Shown here one piece after another: positions 1-5,353 of a stretch of 5,353 nucleotides of DNA; position 1 is the stretch's first letter, and the number at the start of each line of letters is the position of its first letter. A program made the translations under genes and the position numbers. The notes beneath the pieces were generated by a model that searched no databases, was not told where the DNA came from, and was given only the letters and a program-made list of their open reading frames with translations. Source of the DNA: CAYJAZ01 sp964369185 (GTDB taxonomy: Bacteria; Desulfobacterota; Desulfovibrionia; Desulfovibrionales; Desulfovibrionaceae); the NCBI GenBank assembly GCA_964369185.1, contig CAYJEN010000095.1, positions 1-5,353 of the forward strand, read 5' to 3'.

Positions 1-1998
1 TGGAGTTCTGAAATTTTTATCTCGTAAATCTACACCAATACCATCCTCAATAAGAATTTTCATTGTTTCGATATCATTACTCAAAGCCGCGTAATGTAAA
101 GGACTTACATACTTATTTGTGATTTTTTCTTTCTTGGGAGAACGTTCAAGAAGTATTCTTGTTGCCTCTGATTCACCTTTTAACGAGGCATACATCAAAG
201 CAGTTACATTTCTTTTATCAACAGTTTCAACATTTGCGCCTGCATCAAGTAATAATAGAAGTGATTCTGTAGAACGTTGAACAGCTGCACACATAAGAGG
301 AGTTCTGCCGTTTTTATCACTTGCTTCTATATTTGCACCTTTAGAAATTAATAGATTTACAGTGTCGTGATGAGAATAAGCGGCTGCGCAATAAAGAGGT
401 GTTGCACCTGAATAATCTTTTGCTTCTATATTTGCTCCTTTTTCAAGAAGGAGTTTTACAGCTTCTGTTTTGCCTCGAGTAGCACATTGAATTAATACTG
501 TAGAGCCTTGCGGACTTTTTACTTCGATATCCGCCCCAGCATCAAGTAAAACCTTTGCAACATCAAGTGTTTTACATTCAAATGCAAGCATAAGTGGAGT
601 TTTTCCATGTGAATCTTTTGTTTGAAAGTCTACTCCACTCTCAATAAGCGCTTTAACTGCTTCTGCGTTACCTTCGGCTATTGCAGAAATTAAAGAATTA
701 CCGCCTTTATAAGAAGCATTTACATCTGCCCCATAACTTGTAAGAACTGCAACCATATTGTAGTGCTTTTCACGACTTGCAAGACTAAGTGCTGTATTAT
801 AGTTTTTATCTTTTGCTTCTATATTTGCGCCAGCACTTAAAAGGGCTTTTGCAATATCGACATGCCCTTTTGATGATGCTACCATAAGTGCAGTTCTTCC
901 GCTATTATCAACTTCCTCAAGCTTTACATTTTCACGAAGAAGTGTATTGACAATCGTCCCGTCACCGCGAGCACATGCACATAAAAGAGGATTTGCATTA
1001 TTATAATCTTTAAATTCTGGATTGGATCCTTTTGAAATAAGATATTTTACTGACTCAACATGACTTTGTTCGCATGCTTTGAAAAGTGCAGTTTGCCCTT
1101 TTTCATCAATATCAGTTTGTTGCGCGCCTTTTGAAAGGAGATATTCAATAACTTCTGTTTGTCCTCTTGCGGCAGCGTGCATAAGTGGAGTTCTTTGTTG
1201 TTCATCCCTTGCGCTTATATTATCACCCAAAGAAAGAAGAAGTTTTACAGCCTCTAACTGTCCACTTGCGGCCGCATGCATTAGAGCCGTTCTTTTTTGA
1301 CCATCTCTTGCTGCTATATCAGCCCCATTTTTCAAAAGAAATTCAACAACTTTTGTTTGACCTTTTGCAGAAGCCTGCATATTTGTGGTCATATCTTTAT
1401 TATCTTTTGCTTCTATATCCGCGCCTGCTTTAATCAAAAGTTCAATACTTTCAAGATGTTCACCTGCGCATGCTTGCATAAGCGGAGTTCTGTTTGAAAC
1501 GTCTTTAGTTTCAAGATTTGCACCTTTAGCTATAAGAAGCATTATTGATTCTTTATCGCCTTGTTTTGCGGCTATACTGAGTGCGGTTCTATGGTCAGCA
1601 TCTTTTGTTTCAATTTCTACCCCTGCACTGAGCAAAAACTCAACAACCTCTTTTGCACTATTTTCAGCGGCAAGCATAAGTGCGCTTTTATTATCGTTCC
1701 CTTTTAGTTCAATATTTGCTTTTTTTGAAGAAAGAAATTTTACAACTTCTACATGTCCATTTTTAGCCGCATGCAAAAGAGCTGATCTACCATCAACATC
1801 AACTAAATCTAGGCTAGCTTGAAGAGAGGTTAAGAGTTTAACAACTTCAATTTTGTTGTTACTCGAAGATAGCATAAGCGCTGTCATACCATCATTAAAA
1901 GCGTGATCTACGTCTGCACCTTCAAGGATTGCCTTTCTGATTCCATTCAAATCATAGTTTAACAACGCATTAATAAATTTATTTTCGAGTAAACTCAT
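1..1998 (-). CDS. Long ankyrin-repeat protein, C-terminus beyond the window
   Basis: The frame is open for 666 codons from the ATG at 1998-1996 to base 1 with no stop, so the 3' end is missing. After a short capping segment (residues 1-34, start MSLLENKFINALL) the protein is a pure ankyrin solenoid. The T-A/P-L-M-x-A-A turn of each repeat recurs at residues 39, 72, 105, 138, 171, 204, 237, 270, 303, 336, 369, 402, 435, 467, 500, 533, 566, 599, 632 and 665. That gives 19 complete repeats and a 20th starting. All are 33 residues except the 13th (32). Typical repeat ends read GANIEAKD. There is no signal peptide or membrane segment, so a cytoplasmic (or effector-type secreted) location is inferred. 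Ankyrin repeats bind proteins; no catalytic domain is visible, so the partner and role are unknown. The start is supported by an AAGGAG eight bases upstream. Repeat 6 is degenerate (TTNM for TALM). The family call is very secure; function is not. Confidence 0.95.
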   Translation of the reverse strand, partial: MSLLENKFINALLNYDLNGIRKAILEGADVDHAFNDGMTALMLSSSNNKIEVVKLLTSLQASLDLVDVDGRSALLHAAKNGHVEVVKFLSSKKANIELKGNDNKSALMLAAENSAKEVVEFLLSAGVEIETKDADHRTALSIAAKQGDKESIMLLIAKGANLETKDVSNRTPLMQACAGEHLESIELLIKAGADIEAKDNKDMTTNMQASAKGQTKVVEFLLKNGADIAARDGQKRTALMHAAASGQLEAVKLLLSLGDNISARDEQQRTPLMHAAARGQTEVIEYLLSKGAQQTDIDEKGQTALFKACEQSHVESVKYLISKGSNPEFKDYNNANPLLCACARGDGTIVNTLLRENVKLEEVDNSGRTALMVASSKGHVDIAKALLSAGANIEAKDKNYNTALSLASREKHYNMVAVLTSYGADVNASYKGGNSLISAIAEGNAEAVKALIESGVDFQTKDSHGKTPLMLAFECKTLDVAKVLLDAGADIEVKSPQGSTVLIQCATRGKTEAVKLLLEKGANIEAKDYSGATPLYCAAAYSHHDTVNLLISKGANIEASDKNGRTPLMCAAVQRSTESLLLLLDAGANVETVDKRNVTALMYASLKGESEATRILLERSPKKEKITNKYVSPLHYAALSNDIETMKILIEDGIGVDLRDKNFRTP

Positions 1999-2006
1999 AA
2001 CAACTT

Positions 2007-2012
2007 CTCCTT
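2007..2012 (-). promoter_or_regulatory. Ribosome binding site of the ankyrin gene
   Basis: On the minus strand this reads AAGGAG, inside GAAGGAGAAG, with eight bases to the ATG at 1998. It is a near-perfect Shine-Dalgarno and decides the start codon of the ankyrin-repeat gene. Confidence 0.85.
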
Positions 2013-2035
2013 CAATAAAACAAAGTCAAATTTCA

Positions 2036-2081
2036 AGGGATTTTTAATATATACATTCCTCTAAAATATTAAAGATTCCCT
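2036..2081. repeat. Imperfect inverted repeat in the spacer before the ankyrin gene
   Basis: The arms are AGGGATTTTTAATAT (2036-2050) and ATATTAAAGATTCCCT (2066-2081) around a 15-base centre. The inner eight bases (TTTAATAT / ATATTAAA) and the outer five (AGGGA / TCCCT) pair perfectly, with one mismatch and one bulged base between. No T-run follows either arm, so it is not a standard intrinsic terminator. It lies just downstream of a candidate -10 box for the ankyrin gene. It could therefore be an operator or a stem-loop at the 5' end of the leader mRNA; either role is inference. Confidence 0.55.
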
Positions 2082-2084
2082 ATC

Positions 2085-2113
2085 ATTATAGTTTTAAACA
2101 CACTCTAGTTCAT
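2085..2113 (-). promoter_or_regulatory. Candidate promoter of the ankyrin gene
   Basis: The minus strand has a perfect TATAAT at 2090-2085. At 17 bases spacing the -35 position (2113-2108) reads ATGAAC, a poor match to TTGACA. If used, transcription would start near 2078, inside the inverted repeat, and give a leader of about 80 bases. Such hexamers are common by chance in AT-rich DNA, and the ankyrin gene could instead be read through from the upstream cyclic-di-GMP gene, since no terminator is visible between them. Confidence 0.3.
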
Positions 2114-4447
2114 CTTATTTATANNNNNNNNNNCAAAATAGAAACCTTGTGCTATATCACATTTAATTTCCTGCAACCAAATTGCTTGTTTTTTTTGTTC
2201 AATTCCTTCAGCAACAATCTTCATACCAAGCTGTTTACCAAGCATAATAATCTGCTGAACAACAAGTGAACCGCGTGGCGCATCTTCATGGAAATCCAAG
2301 AAAACTTTATCAAGTTTCAGCACATCAACTTCAATCACACTTAATCTATTGAGTGAAGAGTTACCCGCACCGAAATCATCCATCGCTACGCTGAAACCAA
2401 TTTTGTGCAATATTTTAATAATCACAGGTAGAGTTTCTTCAAAGTCACCTATCGCGGACTCAGTAATTTCTATTTCAATCTGACTTGGATTAATTTTGTA
2501 TTTTTTCAAAAATTCAACCAGTTTTTTCAGCATTGCTGTATTTGAAAGTGTTATAGGTGAAATATTAACAGCAACTTTCGGAATTTCTACTATCCCTTTA
2601 TTTTTATTTAGAAATATACATACTTCTTCAAAAACATAAAGCTCTAGTTGAGTAATAAAGCCATTTTTCTCCATAATTGGAATAAATTCATTAGGATAAA
2701 TTGGTTTACCTATAGGTGGAAGCCATCTTATAAGAGCCTCTGCTCCAATAATTTTAAGGCTATTCAAGTCTATTTTAGGTTGATAGTGAACCTTAAACTC
2801 TTTGTTGCCTATTGCATGCTCCATACGATAGATAACATCAAGCATTGTGATTGCATCTTTGCGCATTTCATCAGTAAATTCAACATATGAAATTTTATGT
2901 TGTTTTTTAGCTTGTTGATGCGCTATGTTTACGTTATCGAGTAAATCTGTCATTGTATCATTTTTTTCAGCATTTTTACAATATGCCATAGACATTTTTA
3001 AAGAATAATTTTCACCAACAACAACCTTAATTCTTGGAATAACATAAGAATTTATAACTTCGGAAAGAGCAGGACCATCATCAATTTTTTTGAAAACCAA
3101 GAACTGTTCCGCTATTCTTCGTGCCATAAGCACTTCTATACCGCTATAGGCATCAAGCAAAGCTTTTGCCATATTTTGAATAACTTCCGTACCTTTATCA
3201 GTACCATAATAGTTATTAACCATTCTAAAATAATCAATATCAAGTATAATCATTTCGTATTGATTGAGTTCTGCGGTTTCTAGTATTTTATCAACATCTG
3301 CTGTAAATTGCGTCATTGAACTAAGTGGAGTTATGTCATCTTTTGCAAGAATGCTAATTGTAGAACGCTGTCTAATCAACATGATAAGAGCAATGACCAT
3401 GAATGTTACAGCTATTACTCCAGCTAAAATAAAGTAAAAGTTATTTTTTAGAAATTGCTCTGTCCCGAAAGTCGGCATATACTTTGCGACTTCTCTTGCA
3501 GTAATTTCAGCTATAACTTCTTTTGGTTCTTTATTTATAATAATATTAAATAGTTCTAGGTAAGTATCACTTATTCTTCTTGAAATTTGAAAATTCATAT
3601 TAAGCGGAAGATTTGTAGAACTTTGAAGCTTTCCTTCTGCAATTGATGAAGCTATTGAATTTGTTCCTAAATCTGTTGCTATTACAGCATCAACTTCACC
3701 TTTAAGAAAAGCCTCCATAAGGTGATCACTATTTGTAAAGTGAACTATTTTAGAGTGTTTAAACTCTTGAAAAAATTCGGAATAGCGAAAATTGATATAA
3801 TTAAGTAAACCTACCCTTGCACCTTTAGGAAGACCAAGTTCAAGCTCTTCAGGCTTATACTTTTGAGCAAAGTTTTCTTGAAAAACTACGTTCATATCTA
3901 CAGAACAATAAGGATCAGTCCCTTTGTAGAACCTAGTTATATGATTTCTTTCACCAACAAGACCAAGTAATATATCTAAATCTTCGAACGTAGTCCAAGT
4001 ATTTTCTAGATTGTATGGAATATATTCAACTTCAAATCCGTATTTTTCTGCGAGATTATTCATAAACTCAACAGCAATCCCTTTTGGATTTCCCATTAAA
4101 TCTGAAGCTTGGTAAGGGGCATGATTATCAACATAACCAACACGAAATTTTTTTCCTTTAAAAAGATTGGCTTCTTTTCTTGTGAGGGACCTATTTTGAA
4201 ACTCGTTTCCTACAGCCTTATATTTATTCAATAAAGCTGAATACGCTGCATAGTTTGATAAAATAAAATCGTAAAGGATTGTATCTATATATTCAATAAG
4301 GAGTTTATTTTCATCACTTGCAAAAAAATAAAGATTATCAAGCGCAAGGTTCAGAACTGTATAATACTCTTCAGTAGTTTTTTTATCGGAAACCATTAAG
4401 TATAGATCAGCATCTAACTGATCATAACTTCTTACATCGTCATGAAT
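2105..4447 (-). CDS. Tandem solute-binding sensor / degenerate GGDEF / EAL phosphodiesterase, main part of a gap-split gene
   Basis: This is the larger part of one gene whose 5' part lies at 4459-5082. The frame is open up to the gap: 17 codons (IHDDVRSYDQLDADLYL) precede the Met at 4396, so that Met is not a real start. Counting from it: the rest of sensor domain 1 (to about 60), a second SBP_bac_3-like Venus flytrap (83-308), one membrane helix (about 319-341), GGDEF (about 352-505) and EAL (about 525-754). The GGDEF signature is IAEQF (428-432) with no RxxD inhibitory site, although D386 of DID is kept; cyclase activity is unlikely. EAL keeps Q539, E553, R557, N611, E643, E646, D673, D674, K694, E730 and Q750, as in active c-di-GMP phosphodiesterases. 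Likely role: periplasmic ligand binding controls hydrolysis of c-di-GMP to pGpG in the cytoplasm. A second N-run cuts the last residues after QGFYF, so the end is approximate; stops exist in all three frames between 2105 and 2123. Confidence 0.93.
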   Translation of the reverse strand: MHDDVRSYDQLDADLYLMVSDKKTTEEYYTVLNLALDNLYFFASDENKLLIEYIDTILYDFILSNYAAYSALLNKYKAVGNEFQNRSLTRKEANLFKGKKFRVGYVDNHAPYQASDLMGNPKGIAVEFMNNLAEKYGFEVEYIPYNLENTWTTFEDLDILLGLVGERNHITRFYKGTDPYCSVDMNVVFQENFAQKYKPEELELGLPKGARVGLLNYINFRYSEFFQEFKHSKIVHFTNSDHLMEAFLKGEVDAVIATDLGTNSIASSIAEGKLQSSTNLPLNMNFQISRRISDTYLELFNIIINKEPKEVIAEITAREVAKYMPTFGTEQFLKNNFYFILAGVIAVTFMVIALIMLIRQRSTISILAKDDITPLSSMTQFTADVDKILETAELNQYEMIILDIDYFRMVNNYYGTDKGTEVIQNMAKALLDAYSGIEVLMARRIAEQFLVFKKIDDGPALSEVINSYVIPRIKVVVGENYSLKMSMAYCKNAEKNDTMTDLLDNVNIAHQQAKKQHKISYVEFTDEMRKDAITMLDVIYRMEHAIGNKEFKVHYQPKIDLNSLKIIGAEALIRWLPPIGKPIYPNEFIPIMEKNGFITQLELYVFEEVCIFLNKNKGIVEIPKVAVNISPITLSNTAMLKKLVEFLKKYKINPSQIEIEITESAIGDFEETLPVIIKILHKIGFSVAMDDFGAGNSSLNRLSVIEVDVLKLDKVFLDFHEDAPRGSLVVQQIIMLGKQLGMKIVAEGIEQKKQAIWLQEIKCDIAQGFYFXXXXINKMN
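2124..2133. other. Assembly gap (10 Ns) in the EAL C-terminus
   Basis: Ten Ns follow codons for AQGFYF, a point where EAL domains usually continue for perhaps 10 to 20 more residues. Beyond the gap the minus strand gives stops at once in all frames (TAA at 2121-2119 and 2117-2115, TAG at 2107-2105). The missing DNA is therefore probably the short end of the EAL domain, but its true length cannot be read here. Confidence 0.95.
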
Positions 4448-4448
4448 T

Positions 4449-4458
4449 NNNNNNNNNN
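4449..4458. other. Assembly gap (10 Ns) inside the sensor domain
   Basis: Ten Ns interrupt the first solute-binding domain. The 5' side ends exactly on a codon (TCT at 4461-4459) and the 3' side leaves one base (4448) before the codon ATT at 4447. In-frame continuation needs a missing length of 2 modulo 3, and ten is 1 modulo 3. The N count is therefore probably a scaffolding placeholder, or there is an indel at a contig end. Confidence 0.95.
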
Positions 4459-5082
4459 AGAAATATTATGTTTTTTTAAATATGCTTTTAAAATTTCTTC
4501 CCCGGGATTTCCATAATATGAAGCAACCGTTTTCCCGTTAATTGACTGTGGATCATCATAGTAAAAGCCCTTATCGCCTTTAGTTGTAAGAGAATGTTGA
4601 AGTAAATCAACAGAAATATTACTAAATGCAATTCCTTCAGTTCGCCCAGGAGTCTTCGAATAAAATCCTGCTATATCTACAGTTCCATCTTTTACAGCAT
4701 CAAAAAGCGAACCTTCAATCTCAACAAACTCAAACTCAACATCGGCAAAATATCCAAGTTTTGTAAGAAGTTCATACCCCAAACCTTTAGAACTATAAGA
4801 AGTAGGATTTGAAATAACGCCAAACCCTTTTTCATATCCAACAGTTATTACAGGCTTTTGTTTTGCTGCAACAAGGGGAATACCATCAAGGGGATTTGCT
4901 TTTGAAATAAAAAATGAATCAATTTCATTCAAGTGAGAACTTATCTGATTATGCTCTGAAAAAGTTTCCTCTTGAGCTATGTGGCTTAATCCATAACTCC
5001 CCTCATCGTTAGCGAATGAGAAAAAAGGAAAAAACAAAAAAAATAGACAAACCAAAATATAATGAGTAAAGCAGTGTAACAT
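4459..5082 (-). CDS. N-terminal part of the same sensor-GGDEF-EAL gene: signal peptide and first solute-binding domain
   Basis: Starting from the Met at 5082, 208 residues are readable before the gap. Residues 1-24 form a signal peptide with a very Phe-rich core (LFFLFFPFF) and a likely cleavage after SFA, before NDEG. Residues from about 77 on match the start of an SBP_bac_3-type Venus flytrap: ITVGYEKGFG, GLGYELLTKLGYF, a DGTVDIAGFYSKTPGRTEGI stretch, then VASYYGNPGEEILKAYLKK. An in-frame ATG at 5100 gives six more residues but lacks a Shine-Dalgarno, while the ATG at 5082 has AGAGG five bases upstream and puts the signal peptide at the very N-terminus. Read literally, the frame after the Ns ends at 4432 (FMTM, stop), which I regard as a gap artefact. 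The domain is cut where its second lobe should continue, and the missing half is found in the adjoining open frame. Alternative: a genuine frameshifted pseudogene. Confidence 0.87.
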
Positions 5083-5087
5083 ATAAA

Positions 5088-5092
5088 CCTCT
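5088..5092 (-). promoter_or_regulatory. Ribosome binding site deciding the 5082 start
   Basis: The minus strand reads AGAGG, then TTTAT and the ATG at 5082-5080. The alternative ATG at 5100 is preceded by TTATAGCCTTT, which has no purine-rich motif. This favours the 5082 start, six codons shorter. Confidence 0.55.
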
Positions 5093-5160
5093 GGAATCAT
5101 AAAGGCTATAACACTTTTAAGGATGAAAAAGCATTAATAATTAACAGGAAACGTTATCAA

Positions 5161-5198
5161 ATTATAACAACTCTAATTCGATGTGAAAAATTTGTCAA
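5161..5198 (-). promoter_or_regulatory. Candidate promoter(s) of the sensor-GGDEF-EAL gene
   Basis: On the minus strand there are two overlapping sigma70-like arrangements. One has a perfect TTGACA (5198-5193), 17 bases, then TAGAGT (5175-5170). The other has TTTTCA (5189-5184), 17 bases, then a perfect TATAAT (5166-5161). The two perfect hexamers are 26 bases apart and cannot pair with each other. Transcription would start about 75 to 85 bases upstream of the 5082 start. No promoter was tested; this is pattern matching in AT-rich DNA. Confidence 0.45.
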
Positions 5199-5211
5199 TA
5201 CCAAATTTCAC
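5183..5211. repeat. Inverted repeat overlapping the candidate -35 boxes
   Basis: AAATTTG (5188-5194) and CAAATTT (5202-5208) are perfect inverted arms around TCAATAC. The symmetry extends outward as GTG (5183-5185) and CAC (5209-5211) if two bases (AA) bulge on the left. It covers both candidate -35 hexamers, a position typical of a repressor operator. On the plus strand CTTTTT follows, so a weak terminator for a plus-strand transcript is a less likely alternative because the stem is very AT-rich. Confidence 0.4.
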
Positions 5212-5353
5212 TTTTTATGCCCAATCTAAAAAATAATCATTAAATAGACATAACTACTTTTCAACAACTAAACTAGTGTTTATTTCTATAAAATAAATTA
5301 CTACAATCCCTTGCTTGCCAATGAATATAAGTAAAAAAATTAGTTTATTTTTT
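5212..5353. other. AT-rich intergenic DNA at the right edge
   Basis: Apart from the candidate promoter and inverted repeat at 5161-5211 and the possible gene start at 5321, this stretch shows only A/T-rich sequence. It holds no RNA gene, no long open frame and no strong hairpin with a T-run. Confidence 0.6.
5321..5353 (+). CDS. Possible start of a divergent gene with a signal-peptide-like N-terminus, cut by the window end
   Basis: An ATG at 5321 opens eleven codons to the window edge reading MNISKKISLFF: two lysines followed by a hydrophobic stretch, as at the start of an exported protein. A TAAAAT at 5289-5294 could serve as a -10 box. Against it, no Shine-Dalgarno is visible upstream (CCCTTGCTTGCCA), and eleven codons in A/T-rich DNA are easily open by chance. 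Treat as a hint only. Confidence 0.2.
   Translation, partial: MNISKKISLFF

Noticed and set aside
1079..1822. Several plus-strand open frames of 66 to 145 codons.
   Set aside because: They lie antisense to the ankyrin repeats and recur with the 99-base period; their low-complexity composition mirrors the repeat codons. No ribosome binding sites or domains support them.
1..1998. Regular spacing at about 99 bases, as a possible CRISPR or other tandem DNA repeat.
   Set aside because: The period is exactly one ankyrin repeat in a continuous reading frame, and the DNA copies are too diverged. There is no direct repeat/spacer alternation.
2036..2081. Intrinsic terminator of the EAL gene.
   Set aside because: The stem is AT-rich with a 15-base loop, and neither arm is followed by a T-run, so terminator activity is not supported.
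2648..2890. An 80-codon plus-strand open frame.
   Set aside because: It is wholly antisense to the conserved GGDEF-EAL linker and EAL start, and it shows no recognisable domain or Shine-Dalgarno.
4432..4448. A stop codon for the 5' piece (FMTM then TAA).
   Set aside because: It lies just after the ten Ns in a frame that depends on the arbitrary N count, while another frame continues the same protein domain.
5334..5353. AAAAAAT / ATTTTTT inverted repeat at the right edge.
   Set aside because: It is made only of A/T runs that are expected by chance in this composition, and it would overlap the possible start of a gene.

Overview
The window looks like a piece of an AT-rich bacterial draft assembly: roughly one third G+C by eye, A/T-rich codons, strong AGGAG-type ribosome binding and two runs of exactly ten Ns. 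A secreted periplasmic sensor fused through a membrane helix to GGDEF-EAL domains implies a diderm (Gram-negative-type) or at least membrane-sensing bacterium. A long ankyrin-repeat gene beside it is often seen in gut- or host-associated lineages. I cannot place the organism more precisely from the sequence.

Both well-supported genes are on the minus strand, so transcription runs from right to left. From the right: about 220 to 270 bases of AT-rich intergenic DNA (5083-5353) hold a candidate minus-strand promoter that overlaps an inverted repeat. At the extreme right edge there is a weak hint of a divergent plus-strand gene. Next comes one large cyclic-di-GMP signalling gene (5082 to about 2105), broken by two assembly gaps at 4449-4458 and 2124-2133. 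The two open pieces join into one protein of about 1000 residues: signal peptide, two tandem periplasmic solute-binding (Venus flytrap) domains, one transmembrane helix, a degenerate GGDEF domain (IAEQF in place of GGDEF) and an EAL domain with all expected catalytic residues. The prediction is a ligand-sensing membrane phosphodiesterase that lowers cyclic-di-GMP. The first gap is out of frame as written (10 Ns, while continuity needs a length of 2 modulo 3), so its length is probably a placeholder rather than a true pseudogene lesion.

A 106-base spacer (1999-2104) follows. It carries a candidate -10 box, a long imperfect inverted repeat and a strong Shine-Dalgarno. After it comes an ankyrin-repeat gene starting at 1998 and still open at base 1: 666 uninterrupted codons with 19 complete ankyrin repeats and the start of a 20th. 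It has no signal peptide, and the DNA has a 99-base period.

No RNA gene, mobile element, CRISPR array or convincing terminator was seen. The adjacency of a cyclic-di-GMP phosphodiesterase and a giant cytoplasmic ankyrin scaffold is suggestive at most; nothing in the sequence proves they act together.
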